Shown here in pieces: positions 44,008 to 53,916 of a stretch of DNA of 64,000 bases. The notes beneath the pieces were generated by a model, which saw only the letters and a program-made list of their open reading frames with translations, was not told the DNA's origin and searched no databases. Numbering within the stretch: the stretch's first letter is position 1; every line of letters begins with the position of its first letter. The stretch is taken from assembly GCA_965601485.1 (NCBI GenBank), contig OZ271846.1, positions 1,426,001 through 1,490,000 on the forward strand. The letters run 5' to 3'. This DNA comes from Methylotenera_A aquatica (lineage in GTDB: Bacteria > Pseudomonadota > Gammaproteobacteria > Burkholderiales > Methylophilaceae). The position numbers and the translations under genes were made by a program.

Positions 44008-45093
44008 TTAATATAAGTATCGAGTAGAGGGTGCGCTTTCTTTTGTTAAACGCACCGAAAAATGATGTACGGCTAAAGTTTTTTCGTTTTCCGTTTTAAT
44101 AATCACGCGCCAATCGCCGGCTGCTGGATTAGTTTTATAGGTGTAACCTCTAAAACCGTCATAACGGCCGCCATTAACGCTAAAGCTAGCCCGTGATTGC
44201 AATACCCAACCTTGTTTGGTATGCCGATGCCAATCATGGAATAGCTTGGTTTTTAAACCGGCTGGCGCAAAAATGCTTGAGAAGCAATAAATACGCTGGC
44301 CACCAGTCACTTCTAAATCATCACTGGTTTTGCGCCAAAACACCCACCACGGTGATTTTTGTTGGCTAAGCTGATACTTGCCAGCCACTTTTTCGATGGC
44401 ATAAGCCATGGCAATATCGCGCTTAACCAGCGGCACCGGTGGAATCATATCCACCGCATAAGCCAACATGAGAAAACCTGCAATCACTGAAACGGGCCAA
44501 ATACTACCTAAATGATTGGGCGTTTTGGTGTAAAGCCAATACACCAACATGGCACCCAATAATGTACTTAGGTAAAACCAAATACTGAGCACGCTGCCCA
44601 AAATAAACGGTAAAGTAAAGTTAAACAGCAGCATAGCGCATAAGCCAAACAGCGCCCAACTGACGGTAAAGCGCCTGTATTGATCTTCTAAAAACTCATT
44701 GGCAACCAGCAAAACCCCTAAAATTATGCACATGAGCCAAGCCAGCCAATGGCTAGAGCTTTTGAAATATAAGATAAAAAGCGCACTTAATAGGCTGCCA
44801 AATAAAAATTGCAGTAAAAAATAGGGCCAACGCGATGTGACAAGAGTATATAGGCTGGTAGGGAGCTTGGCTTCATCCGCCAGAATAAAGCTTGGGCGAC
44901 TGGTAATAAAAAGAATCAAGGCTGCTACTAACAGATAGCCCGCAAAAATGATTAAATCCGTTGAGGCAACATTGCGGCCAATCGTCAGCGCATCCCATAT
45001 AAAGCCAGTAGCGAAGAAAACCGCTGGCAGCATAATGTGCCAATCTTTCCAATTAAACCTGCCGAATAAGTATTTTTCGTTAGGTTTTACCAT
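44008..45093 (-). CDS. DUF2914-domain multi-pass membrane protein
   Basis: A 361-residue protein. About seven or eight membrane helices fill residues 15-225. A C-terminal globular DUF2914 domain follows (IYCFSSIFAPAGLKTKLFHD; GRYDGFRGYTYKTNPAAGDW). Function is unknown. It starts six bases after the acnB stop on the same strand, so it is the last gene of the C4-acid run and probably cotranscribed with aconitase. Confidence 0.78.
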   Translation of the reverse strand: MVKPNEKYLFGRFNWKDWHIMLPAVFFATGFIWDALTIGRNVASTDLIIFAGYLLVAALILFITSRPSFILADEAKLPTSLYTLVTSRWPYFLLQFLFGSLLSALFILYFKSSSHWLAWLMCIILGVLLVANEFLEDQYRRFTVSWALFGLCAMLLFNFTLPFILGSVLSIWFYLSTLLGAMLVYWLYTKTPNHLGSIWPVSVIAGFLMLAYAVDMIPPVPLVKRDIAMAYAIEKVAGKYQLSQQKSPWWVFWRKTSDDLEVTGGQRIYCFSSIFAPAGLKTKLFHDWHRHTKQGWVLQSRASFSVNGGRYDGFRGYTYKTNPAAGDWRVIIKTENEKTLAVHHFSVRLTKESAPSTRYLY

Positions 45094-45099
45094 TAATAG

Positions 45100-47688
45100 C
45101 TAGATCACTTCAGCAATTGGAATCACTTTTTTGCCACTGCTTAAGGAGTCTAATGCCGCTTTGTATTCCGTCATTTGGTCAAAATTTAAATACTTATAAA
45201 TTTCAGCGCTATTTTGCAATTTACTGCCAATCGTTTCTAAATATTCAGCATGACTTGGCATACGGCCCAATTTGGCGCATACAGCGGCTAACTCGGCTGA
45301 ACCCAAGTAAACACGGGCGTCTTTACCCATGCGGTTATCAAAGTTGCGAGTGCTTGTGCTAAATACCGTTGATTTATCGGCCACACGCGCTTGGTTCCCC
45401 ATACATAAACTGCAACCTGGTATTTCAGTGCGCGCACCTGCAATACCGAATACAGAATACACGCCCTCATCGCGCAATTGCGCTTCATCCATACGGGTTG
45501 GCGGTGCAATCCATAAGCGTGTTGGAATATTACCAGTGCCTTCCAACACCTTTGCCGCCGCACGGTAATGGCCGATATTGGTCATGCAACTGCCAATAAA
45601 CACTTCATCGATTTTATCGCCTACCACTGCTGACATGGGCTTGATGTCATCCGGATCATTTGGGCAAGCCACTAGCGGCTCCTTAATTGTTGCCAAATCA
45701 ATCTCAATAACGTGCGCATATTCTGCATCGGCGTCTGGCTGCAATAAATGTGGTTTATCCAGCCAAGCTTGCATATTCTCAATACGGCGCCGCAAGGTGC
45801 GTGCGTCTTCGTAGCCGCTTTCAATCATATTCTGCATCAGCACAATATTGGATTTTAGAAACTCAATCACTGGCGCTTCCGATAATAAGACGGTACAGCC
45901 ATTGGCAGAGCGCTCTGCAGAGGCATCGGCAAATTCAAACGCTTGCTCTACTTTTAAATTTGGCAAGCCTTCTATCTCTAAGATACGGCCGTTAAATACG
46001 TTCTTTTTGTTAGTTTTTCCAACCGTTAACGTGCCTTCATGAATTGCCGCATAAGGAATGGCATTCACCAAATCGCGCAGAGTAATTCCAGGTTGCATTT
46101 CACCTTTAAAGCGCACCAATACTGATTCCGGCATATCCAGCGGCATCGCACCTGTAGCAGCAGCAAACGCCACCAAACCTGAACCTGCAGGGAATGAAAT
46201 ACCAATTGGGAAGCGGGTATGCGAATCTCCACCAGTACCAACGGTATCTGGCAATATTAATCTGTTTAACCATGAGTGAATCACGCCATCACCTGGGCGC
46301 AATGAAACGCCACCGCGGCTACTCATAAATTCTGGCAAGCTATGTTGTAATTTTATATCCACTGGCTTGGGGTAAGCCGCTGTATGGCAAAAGCTTTGCA
46401 TCACCAAGTCTGAGCTAAAACCTAAACAAGCTAACTCTTTAAGTTCATCGCGCGTCATACCGCCTGTTGTATCTTGACTGCCCACCGTTGTTGCTTTTGG
46501 CTCACAGTAAGTATTCGGGCGAACACCAACGCCTTCAGGCAAACCGCAAGCACGACCAACCATTTTTTGTGCCAGCGTGAAGCCTTTAGTTGAAACAATT
46601 GATGGCGTTGCTTTGATAAATATTTCGGTTTCAGGCAAGTTTAAAGCCTTGCGGGCATTTGCCGTTAAGCCGCGGCCAATAATCAATGGAATACGGCCAC
46701 CCGCGCGCAATTCGTCTGGCAAGGTAACGGGATTAATTTCAAAAGTAGTGATAATCTCACCTGTCGAATTTAATACTTTTCCTTCGTAAGGGAAAATAGT
46801 GATTTCATCGCCCATTTGCATTTTGGATACATCACATTGAATCGGCAACGCACCAGAATCTTCTGCAGTGTTAAAAAAAATCGGGGCAATTTTTGCGCCT
46901 AAAATTACGCCGCCTGTACGCTTGTTCGGAATATTCGGAATATCATTACCCATAAACCATTGCAAAGAGTTAATTGCTGATTTGCGTGAAGAACCCGTGC
47001 CAACCACATCACCTACATACACGAGTGGCAGGCCTTTTTGTTTTAAATCATCAATTTTAGCCAAGCCGGCTGGCATTTTATTAATCAACATGGCTTTAGC
47101 ATGCAAAGGTATATCAGGTCGACTCCAAGCATCCTGCGCAGGGCTTAAATCATCAGTATTGGTTTCGCCATCCACTTTAAATACAATCATTTTTAATTGC
47201 TTAGCAAGCACTGGCTTACTGGTAAACCATTCGGCATTTGCCCAAGATTCCATTAATTTTTTGGCATGTGCATTTCCATTTTTCATCAGCACCTCCACAT
47301 CATGGAATGCATCAAACATTAAAATGGTTTGGCTTAACGCCGTTACTGCATAAGCGGCCATTGGTGTAGATAGTAGCTCAACCAAGGCTTGCACATTGTA
47401 ACCACCCAGCATGGTGCCTAATAATTGAACGGCTTTTTCTGGGCTAATGACTTTTGATGTGGCAACGCCTTTTGCAATATCGGCTAAAAAAGCCGCTTTA
47501 ACATAGGCCGCAGTATCCACACCGGCTGGCGTTTGATTTTCCAGCAAGTCTAATAATATAGCTTCATCTGACTTAGCTGGATTTTTAAGCAACTCGACCA
47601 GCGAAGCTACTTGTTCTGCTGATAGAGGTAATGGTGGAAGTTGAACAGCTGCGCGCTCTTGTAAATGCTTTTGATAGGCTTTTAACAT
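45100..47688 (-). CDS. acnB: Aconitate hydratase B (AcnB)
   Basis: An 862-residue bifunctional aconitase/2-methylisocitrate dehydratase. The HEAT-like N-terminal domain precedes the swivel domain, the AcnB order. Fe-S ligands lie in IGSCMTNIGH and in GCSLCMGNQ (two cysteines). Length equals E. coli AcnB (865). AcnB isomerises citrate to isocitrate and hydrates 2-methylaconitate to 2-methylisocitrate. Here it can serve both the citrate branch and the methylcitrate branch fed by prpC and prpB at 61.8-63.9 kb. Confidence 0.95.
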   Translation of the reverse strand: MLKAYQKHLQERAAVQLPPLPLSAEQVASLVELLKNPAKSDEAILLDLLENQTPAGVDTAAYVKAAFLADIAKGVATSKVISPEKAVQLLGTMLGGYNVQALVELLSTPMAAYAVTALSQTILMFDAFHDVEVLMKNGNAHAKKLMESWANAEWFTSKPVLAKQLKMIVFKVDGETNTDDLSPAQDAWSRPDIPLHAKAMLINKMPAGLAKIDDLKQKGLPLVYVGDVVGTGSSRKSAINSLQWFMGNDIPNIPNKRTGGVILGAKIAPIFFNTAEDSGALPIQCDVSKMQMGDEITIFPYEGKVLNSTGEIITTFEINPVTLPDELRAGGRIPLIIGRGLTANARKALNLPETEIFIKATPSIVSTKGFTLAQKMVGRACGLPEGVGVRPNTYCEPKATTVGSQDTTGGMTRDELKELACLGFSSDLVMQSFCHTAAYPKPVDIKLQHSLPEFMSSRGGVSLRPGDGVIHSWLNRLILPDTVGTGGDSHTRFPIGISFPAGSGLVAFAAATGAMPLDMPESVLVRFKGEMQPGITLRDLVNAIPYAAIHEGTLTVGKTNKKNVFNGRILEIEGLPNLKVEQAFEFADASAERSANGCTVLLSEAPVIEFLKSNIVLMQNMIESGYEDARTLRRRIENMQAWLDKPHLLQPDADAEYAHVIEIDLATIKEPLVACPNDPDDIKPMSAVVGDKIDEVFIGSCMTNIGHYRAAAKVLEGTGNIPTRLWIAPPTRMDEAQLRDEGVYSVFGIAGARTEIPGCSLCMGNQARVADKSTVFSTSTRNFDNRMGKDARVYLGSAELAAVCAKLGRMPSHAEYLETIGSKLQNSAEIYKYLNFDQMTEYKAALDSLSSGKKVIPIAEVI

Positions 47689-47793
47689 GATGATTTTCAG
47701 GCTCGTTAGTAATTAATCGTATTATAAACTAGCCCAAATCGTGCGCCGTTTCACACTTGTAAAATCTTCTACATGAAACGTTTGAAATTAAAG

Positions 47794-48219
47794 CTAGTAT
47801 GTTTTATCTGTATATAACTCTTTAGCAAACGGTGTGCTGCAACTTTTACCTTTAGCTGAAGCTTCCCATTTATCTAATAAATCTTTTTGGTATTCGCTAC
47901 CGTGCAACGCAACCAAATAGGCGCGCACTTCAAATACATCGGCAAAACCGTTTTTGTCGGTGTCCATTTTGGCAATTTTGTCTTCTACAGTAGGCCCTGT
48001 ATATCTACCGTCTTTATCGGTTAAGTAATCCAGCATGCTTACCGTTTTTGCGCCAGCGGTTTCTGCATTAAGTGCAACGTCAACCGCACTGACTAATGTC
48101 GCTACAAACAGAAGCAAAATCGAAGTGGCCACTTGCAACAAGCTAACTAAAACTTTATCTATTTTCATTTTAGAAGTTTTTATCATCTCATGCTCACTTT
48201 TGTTTTGTTCAATCATCAT
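47794..48219 (-). CDS. EF-hand-like exported or membrane-anchored protein
   Basis: A 141-residue protein with an N-terminal hydrophobic segment (about 24-46, VLVSLLQVATSILLLFVATL). An EF-hand-type loop follows, DTDKNGFADVFE, whose 12 positions fit calcium ligands. Two Cys are present only late (KSCSTP has one). The start is uncertain because several Met lie in the first 18 residues (MMIEQNKS, then MIKTSKMK). Function is unknown; it sits between fumarase and aconitase on the same strand, about 80-105 bases from each. Confidence 0.65.
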   Translation of the reverse strand: MMIEQNKSEHEMIKTSKMKIDKVLVSLLQVATSILLLFVATLVSAVDVALNAETAGAKTVSMLDYLTDKDGRYTGPTVEDKIAKMDTDKNGFADVFEVRAYLVALHGSEYQKDLLDKWEASAKGKSCSTPFAKELYTDKTY

Positions 48220-48299
48220 TATGACTAATGTTAACCCTAAAAGTGCATGGCAATCTGTTAATTAAGGCACATGACGCGATGTTTATCGTAGGCTAATTT

Positions 48300-49868
48300 T
48301 TATGGTAACGCCGTTATTTCAATCACCTTTTGTTTCGAAATTTTTTCCTGCCAAAGCGCAGGACCCGTTTGATGTACCGATTCACCTATCGCACTTACCG
48401 CAACGGTTACAGGCATATCCACTACATCAAACTCATAAATTGCTTCCATGCCTAAATCTTCAAACGCAATCACGCGCGATTTTTTGATGGCTTTACTTAC
48501 CAAAAACGCCGCACCACCTACCGCCATTAAGTACACAGATTTATATTTTTTTATAACAGCTAGCGCCTCGTCGCCCCGTTCTGACTTGCCTATAGAGCCT
48601 AATAAATTTAGCTTCCCCAACATCAACTCAGTATAATCATCCATTCTGGTAGCAGTCGTCGGACCTGCCGGGCCTACTGCTTCATCACCCACTGCATCCA
48701 CTGGACCCACATAATAAATAAAGCGATTACTTAAATCGACAGGCAACTTTTCACCTTTTGCCATCATATTAGCAATACGCTTATGCGCGGCATCACGTCC
48801 TGTCAGGATTTTTCCGGTTAACAATAACGTTTCACCTGCTTGCCAACTTGCAATATCTTCCTTAGATAGGCTATCAACATTTACCCTTTTTGATTGCGGG
48901 CTTGGTGCCCAATACACATCTGGGTAAGCATTTAAATCAGGTGGCATTAATTCCGCAGCACCGCTACCGTCCAACACAAAATGTAAATGCCTTGTCGCCG
49001 CGCAATTTGGGATAATCGCTACTGGCAAACTAGCGGCATGGGTTGGATAATCTAAAATCTTTACGTCCAAAACGGTTGCCAAACCACCCAAACCTTGCGC
49101 ACCAATGCCCAAATTATTCACTTTTTCAAAAATTTCTAAACGCAATTCTTCAATCTTATTTAGGCTTTGCTTATCTTTCAATTTCAATTCATGCATATCA
49201 ATTGGCGCCATTAGCGACTCTTTTGCCATCAGCATGGCCTTCTCTGCACTACCGCCAATGCCAATGCCCAGCATACCTGGCGGGCACCAACCCGCCCCCA
49301 TTTGGGGCACAACTTCTAATATCCAGTCAACAATTGAATCATTCGGATTCAACATTGCCAATTTAGCTTTATTCTCTGAACCGCCACCTTTTGCTGCAAT
49401 ACTTACTTCAACTTTATCACCCGCCACTAGAGAAACATGCACCACAGCAGGCGTATTATCTTTAGTATTTGTGCGTTTTCCAGCGGGATCGGTGACGATT
49501 GAGGCACGTAATTTATTCTCAGGTAATAAATAAGCACTCCGCACACCTTCGTTTACCATTTCCTCAATATCGAGTTGCACTGTTTCGCCTAGCTGAGCTA
49601 TATCTTGGCCCGCATCCCATTTAACCTGCATACCTACTTTAACAAAAGCTACAACAATGCCAGTATCCTGACAAATCGGACGCTTGCCTTCTGCACACAT
49701 TCTAGAGTTGGTCAAAATCTGCGCAATCGCATCTTTTGCCGCAGGTGACTCTTCTAGCTTATAAGCTTCACCCAAAGCTTGAATGTAATCAACTGGGTGA
49801 TAGTACGAAATATATTGCAGTGCATCACTGACGCTTTGAATAAAGTCGACTTGTTTAATAGTGGTCAT
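48300..49868 (-). CDS. fumA: Class I fumarate hydratase (Fe-S type)
   Basis: A 522-residue oxygen-sensitive [4Fe-4S] fumarase joining fumarate and malate. The N-terminal domain (RMCAEGKRPICQDTGIVVAF) carries the first cluster Cys. GAGWCPPGMLGIGIGGSAEK and IIPNCAATRHLHFVL carry the others. A C-terminal beta domain with TGKILTGRDAAHKRI is fused, giving the single-chain form. No class II FumC is in the window. The acyl-CoA ligase gene ends five bases upstream, so the two are cotranscribed. Confidence 0.93.
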   Translation of the reverse strand: MTTIKQVDFIQSVSDALQYISYYHPVDYIQALGEAYKLEESPAAKDAIAQILTNSRMCAEGKRPICQDTGIVVAFVKVGMQVKWDAGQDIAQLGETVQLDIEEMVNEGVRSAYLLPENKLRASIVTDPAGKRTNTKDNTPAVVHVSLVAGDKVEVSIAAKGGGSENKAKLAMLNPNDSIVDWILEVVPQMGAGWCPPGMLGIGIGGSAEKAMLMAKESLMAPIDMHELKLKDKQSLNKIEELRLEIFEKVNNLGIGAQGLGGLATVLDVKILDYPTHAASLPVAIIPNCAATRHLHFVLDGSGAAELMPPDLNAYPDVYWAPSPQSKRVNVDSLSKEDIASWQAGETLLLTGKILTGRDAAHKRIANMMAKGEKLPVDLSNRFIYYVGPVDAVGDEAVGPAGPTTATRMDDYTELMLGKLNLLGSIGKSERGDEALAVIKKYKSVYLMAVGGAAFLVSKAIKKSRVIAFEDLGMEAIYEFDVVDMPVTVAVSAIGESVHQTGPALWQEKISKQKVIEITALP

Positions 49869-49873
49869 TTTAA

Positions 49874-51517
49874 TTATCGCGTAGATTTTGCAACGGCAAT
49901 GTTGGGGCTTATGTCTTTACGCAAGATTTTACCATTTTTAGTGCGTGGAAAATCGCGAGCGAAATAAACCGATTTAGGGGTTTTGTAAGCGGCCAAATTT
50001 TGTTTACCAAACGCCAATAACTCATCTGGGTTAGTAGTCGCATCAGATTTTAAAATCACGTAAATCACCACTAGTAATTTATCTTTTTCAATCTCTTCAC
50101 CTACCGCGGCGCAATCGGCCACATCGGGGTGGCCTTTATATACGCGCTCTATTTCATAAGGCGATACGCGATAGCCAAAGCTTTTGATAATGTCATCTTT
50201 ACGGCCTAAAAACCAAATATAGCCATCTGCATCGTATTTTGCATAATCTCCTGTGAAAAAGTAGCCATCATGCTTATATTTTGCTGTTTCTTCAGCCAAA
50301 TTCCAATAATTCAAAAACACACCCGGGTCATTTAATGGCACACTAATCATACCCTCTTCGCCCACTGCAGCCGGCTCCAAGGTTTCGGGGTTCAGCAATT
50401 CAATCGCGTGCCCTGGCTGCGGAAAACCAGCAGAACCTGGGCGAATCGGGCGAAATTGGCTTTGACTTAAGTAGTAGGAAAACTCACTCATGCCAACCGC
50501 TTCGTAAATATTCAAACCAAAACGTGAATACCATTGCGTGAGTACTTCATCCGACAAATGCTCACCCGCACTCATATAATGACGCATGCTGGGCAGCTCT
50601 GCTTGGGCGGCGGTCGTTTTTTGCAGCAATTGACGGTAAATAGTGGGTACGCCAATAAAGATGGTGGCTTGATGTTTTTGAATCAAATCCAGCCACTTTT
50701 GTGCATCGTTTTTGCCTTCATGCACAATCACTGTTTTACCCAGATACAACGGATCCATCAGGCCAGTGCCTAGCACATAGGTCCAATTAAACTTACCCGA
50801 ATGCATAATGCGGTCATTGATTGAGTCCGAATAATTAAACCAATACTTTGCTGCTGGCTGACGTCCAAGCAGGGCGCGGTGCGCATGCAATACACCTTTG
50901 GGGTAACCTGTCGTACCGCTGGTATAAACTAAGTAAGCAGGGTCTTCTGCTTGTGTGCGGTAAGGCTTTTCAAATTTGTGCGACACCGTTAAGCTATTTT
51001 CTAAGCCAAGCACATTTAAGTGCGCATGAGGCTGATTATCAGTAGTTTGCGATAACAGCACATGCTTTAAATTAGGCATATTTTTTAAATCTGCAACTAG
51101 CTGCGCTTCCATTGCATACCATGCAGTAGCATCTGTTACCAGAACGGTTGCAGCTGAGTCTTTAGCCAAGTAAGCTACTTCTTCAGCGGTTAATAAGGTA
51201 GAGGTAGGTACTGAAATCGCACCCATTTTCATGGCGCCTAAAAATGCAATTGGATAATCCAAACTATTGGGCAAGCGAATGAGCACACGATCACCCACTT
51301 TGACGTTTAAATTACGCAGTAACTGTGCAAATTGATCCGTTTTATGCGCCAGCTCAGAAAAGGTGATTTGCGAAGTACCAAGCGCATCGTCCTCTACAAT
51401 CATGGCAATATTGTGGGCTTGCGGCGTGCCTAAATGTTTGTCTGTGCAAGCCACGCCAATATTAAAGTGACTGGGAATTTGCCATTGCCAATCTGGAAAC
51501 TGTTCAAATTTTTGCAT
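49874..51517 (-). CDS. AMP-dependent acyl-CoA ligase, substrate unknown
   Basis: A 547-residue ANL-family ligase. The P-loop is YTSGTTGYPKGV near residue 200. Motif YEAVGMSEFSYY and hinge FFTGDYAKYDADGYIWFLGR follow, and the C-terminal catalytic lysine is in RTKNGKILRK. Overall it is most like benzoate-CoA-ligase/medium-chain-type synthetases and clearly not acetyl-CoA synthetase Acs (650). Placed between a CitE-like lyase and fumarase, it probably activates a short organic acid to the CoA ester used by this cluster; mesaconate or propionate are guesses from context. Confidence 0.82.
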   Translation of the reverse strand: MQKFEQFPDWQWQIPSHFNIGVACTDKHLGTPQAHNIAMIVEDDALGTSQITFSELAHKTDQFAQLLRNLNVKVGDRVLIRLPNSLDYPIAFLGAMKMGAISVPTSTLLTAEEVAYLAKDSAATVLVTDATAWYAMEAQLVADLKNMPNLKHVLLSQTTDNQPHAHLNVLGLENSLTVSHKFEKPYRTQAEDPAYLVYTSGTTGYPKGVLHAHRALLGRQPAAKYWFNYSDSINDRIMHSGKFNWTYVLGTGLMDPLYLGKTVIVHEGKNDAQKWLDLIQKHQATIFIGVPTIYRQLLQKTTAAQAELPSMRHYMSAGEHLSDEVLTQWYSRFGLNIYEAVGMSEFSYYLSQSQFRPIRPGSAGFPQPGHAIELLNPETLEPAAVGEEGMISVPLNDPGVFLNYWNLAEETAKYKHDGYFFTGDYAKYDADGYIWFLGRKDDIIKSFGYRVSPYEIERVYKGHPDVADCAAVGEEIEKDKLLVVIYVILKSDATTNPDELLAFGKQNLAAYKTPKSVYFARDFPRTKNGKILRKDISPNIAVAKSTR

Positions 51518-51544
51518 TGAATAACCTTCTTAAAATTCAGAATT

Positions 51545-51650
51545 TCGGGATGAAGCGCATGGCGCACAGCGAGCAGCTAGCAGCTAGCGAAATGTACACA
51601 AAGTACATGATCATTTCGAACAACCCAAAATTTATTAACGTACATCCCCG
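51545..51650. repeat. Dispersed palindromic repeat, TGTAC-core copy
   Basis: The hairpin CGAAATG (51588-51594) / CATTTCG (51612-51618) encloses TGTAC/GTACA (51593-51597 and 51603-51607). GGGATG on the left and CATCCC on the right (51643-51648) suggest outer arms. It fills the gap between the ligase and the CitE-like gene. Core and arms (GAAGCGCATGGCGCA) resemble the copy at 63.90 kb. Confidence 0.6.
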
Positions 51651-51673
51651 CGATTCGCACGAAAAATGGATTT

Positions 51674-52786
51674 TCACAGCAACACGCCGTATGGCCAGTT
51701 TTGACGCACCACTTGCGCTGGTAGCTGCTCCAACACATGCACCGCAAACTCTTTATCGGATGTTTTTAATGCACGTAAGGCATGCGCACGCAGCAAAGTT
51801 TGCAGCGCTTTACCAAACATGGGTGGGTCTAACATTTCACCTTCAAATTTAATTGCGCCACCCAGCAAAGCATCTGCATCAATTGCTGCTTTTAAAATTG
51901 CTACTTTTTGTGTGACTTCGGTAGGTGATGGTGTATAGGCGGTTTTGCACAAATGAATATGGCCTGGGTGAATAACTTGTTTACCTGTAAGACCCATCGC
52001 AGCTTCTTGGCAGGCGTGTTTATACACTATGCGCGATTCATTATCACCATGCAAATCCAGCCAGCGGCGCACATCATGTGGCTCTAAAAATTTCTCTGGC
52101 ATGATATTTTGTCCAATCAGCGTTTCAACCCCGCCAATCACTCCCTTACCTGCAATACGAGATTCAAACATAAGTTGATTCATATAAAACTGCAGTTCTT
52201 CAATCCAGCCTTCTGGCGTGATGTGAATACCCATGGCTTTTGAGAAGTCATGAATACCAAACACCACATGCTTAACTGTATTGTATTGCATTAAATCAGG
52301 TGCGATTTTCAGCGATTTTGGGTGCTCGATAATCGGCTGAATAGTGATATGTGGATTGACACTTAACAATAAACTGGATAAATCGCGCACTTCTGCCGCA
52401 CCATAAACTTCGCCCGCTTTGGCTAGCATCACTACATCAATATAGTCGCCCATATCGCGTACCAACTTTATATCTTGCTCATATTCATCGGTGCGGAATG
52501 AGTTACAGCGAATCGCAATCGTCACACGCTCATTTACTTTGCGCAGAGCAGGCAATTCGTGGCGAAGTAAATCACGACTCATTTCTTTTTGCCTACAGCC
52601 GTCTTCTAAGTCAAAAATTAAAGTATGCGCAATGGTATTGTGCGCATGTTTTTTCATTCGCGCCGCGGCTTGATCCATGTCCTCATAAATTCCCAAGCTG
52701 GGCGCGTATTTTACAGGGGGGTAATACAACTGAATTCCTGGCCAGTAATCGCCTAGCGGGTTACATGTATGTGTTATTTCAGTCAT
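51674..52786 (-). CDS. CitE-like CoA-ester lyase (HpcH/HpaI aldolase family), copy 1
   Basis: A 370-residue lyase homologue when begun at the ATG at 52786, which has GGGAAG seven bases upstream. A frame extension to 52831 has no ribosome site. The motif TLIFDLEDGCRQKEMSRDLL is the family signature, and PIIEHPKSLKIAPDLM holds a probable metal ligand Glu. It is longer than CitE (about 300) because of an N-terminal extension and C-terminal domain. Homologues stand beside sdh in other betaproteobacteria without a fixed function. Likely reactions are malyl-, methylmalyl- or citramalyl-CoA cleavage. Confidence 0.78.
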   Translation of the reverse strand: MTEITHTCNPLGDYWPGIQLYYPPVKYAPSLGIYEDMDQAAARMKKHAHNTIAHTLIFDLEDGCRQKEMSRDLLRHELPALRKVNERVTIAIRCNSFRTDEYEQDIKLVRDMGDYIDVVMLAKAGEVYGAAEVRDLSSLLLSVNPHITIQPIIEHPKSLKIAPDLMQYNTVKHVVFGIHDFSKAMGIHITPEGWIEELQFYMNQLMFESRIAGKGVIGGVETLIGQNIMPEKFLEPHDVRRWLDLHGDNESRIVYKHACQEAAMGLTGKQVIHPGHIHLCKTAYTPSPTEVTQKVAILKAAIDADALLGGAIKFEGEMLDPPMFGKALQTLLRAHALRALKTSDKEFAVHVLEQLPAQVVRQNWPYGVLL

Positions 52787-52840
52787 TGCGTAGCTTCCCT
52801 TTTTTTGCTTGCCTTCATCGTACCAATTCATGCCTAATTT

Positions 52841-53113
52841 TTAATGTACTTGTTTCAATGCTCTGATTTTATTCACCACGTCCAATATATCTGCATCTTT
52901 TGGCATAATTTTATCGTTGGAAACCAAGGTCCAAAAGTCGTTATCTGGCAAATCTAATAAGTCATCAAACGCCTTTAATTGGGCTAAGGTTAAGTCATTG
53001 AAATGTAGCGCAATAAAACGTTGCAGCACAATATCCAGCTCTAGCATGCCGCGCCTGCAACGCCATGCTAATCGGCGTAGTTCAGCATCTTTCATATTTT
53101 CTGCGTTTAACAT
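52841..53113 (-). CDS. sdhE: SdhE FAD assembly factor
   Basis: A 90-residue protein of the SdhE/YgfY family that helps attach FAD covalently to SdhA. The conserved block RRLAWRCRRGMLELDIVL holds the RGxxE-type motif as RRGMLELD. An alternative Met at residue 7 is also possible as start. It directly follows sdhB. Confidence 0.9.
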   Translation of the reverse strand: MLNAENMKDAELRRLAWRCRRGMLELDIVLQRFIALHFNDLTLAQLKAFDDLLDLPDNDFWTLVSNDKIMPKDADILDVVNKIRALKQVH

Positions 53114-53132
53114 GTTGACCTAACCTTTTTAA

Positions 53133-53891
53133 TTAACCTACTGTAATACCAAATATTTTTTTAGCTGGCTTACTATCCGTGCTTTCTTTTGCACGTTCTA
53201 TTTTTAAATCTTTAATATTCGCAATCGCGGCATTTGGGTTGAGCTTTTTAGGGCAAACTTCAACGCAATTCATAATGTTATGGCAGCGGTACAAACGATA
53301 TGGGTCTTCTAAATTTTCCAGTCGCTCTTCTGTTGCTTGATCCCTTGAATCCATAATAAAGCGATTGGCTTGCATCAAGCCTGCTGGTCCCACAAACTTA
53401 TCTGGATTCCACCAAAAACTTGGGCATGAGGTGGTGCAGGCGCCACATAAAATACATTCATACATGCCATCTAATTTCGCGCGGTCTTCAGGGCTTTGCA
53501 AACGTTCGGTTTCTGGAAGTGGTTCATCATTAATTAAATAGGGCTTAACCGAATTGTAATTTTCAAAAAACTGCGTCATATCGACAACTAGATCGCGTAT
53601 CACGGGTAAACCTGGCATGGGACGCAGCACAATTGGTTGATCCAAATCGCTCAGTTTTGTAATACAAGCTAAGCCATTTTTACCGTTGATATTCATGCTA
53701 TCGCTGCCACAAACGCCTTCACGGCAAGATTTGCGTAAACTTAATGTATCGTCATATTCCTTAATACGAATAAGCGCATCCAACAACATTTGATCTTCAT
53801 CTTCCAGCGCAATATCGTAATCCTGCATATAGGGCTTTTTATCCACATCTGGATTGTAGCGATATACCGAAAATTTCATTTGTTTAGCCAC
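53133..53891 (-). CDS. sdhB: Succinate dehydrogenase iron-sulfur subunit
   Basis: The Fe-S subunit, 252 residues from the preferred GTG at 53891, giving MAKQMKFSVYRYNPD; AAGGA lies eight bases upstream. An upstream frame to 53942 overlaps sdhA and has no ribosome site. Cluster ligands are visible: [2Fe-2S] CREGVCGSD and GLAC, then [4Fe-4S]/[3Fe-4S] CILCGACTTSCP and CHNIMNCVEVCPKKL. It passes electrons from SdhA to ubiquinone. Confidence 0.94.
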   Translation of the reverse strand: MAKQMKFSVYRYNPDVDKKPYMQDYDIALEDEDQMLLDALIRIKEYDDTLSLRKSCREGVCGSDSMNINGKNGLACITKLSDLDQPIVLRPMPGLPVIRDLVVDMTQFFENYNSVKPYLINDEPLPETERLQSPEDRAKLDGMYECILCGACTTSCPSFWWNPDKFVGPAGLMQANRFIMDSRDQATEERLENLEDPYRLYRCHNIMNCVEVCPKKLNPNAAIANIKDLKIERAKESTDSKPAKKIFGITVG

Positions 53892-53916
53892 TTGTTTTGT
53901 CCTTAGTCCATCAACA

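Noticed and set aside
45117..49533. Plus-strand frames opposite acnB and fumarase
   Set aside because: Shadows of strongly supported minus-strand enzymes, without start signals.
51517..51852. Plus-strand 111-codon frame
   Set aside because: It spans the palindromic repeat and the antisense of the CitE-like gene; no coding signature.
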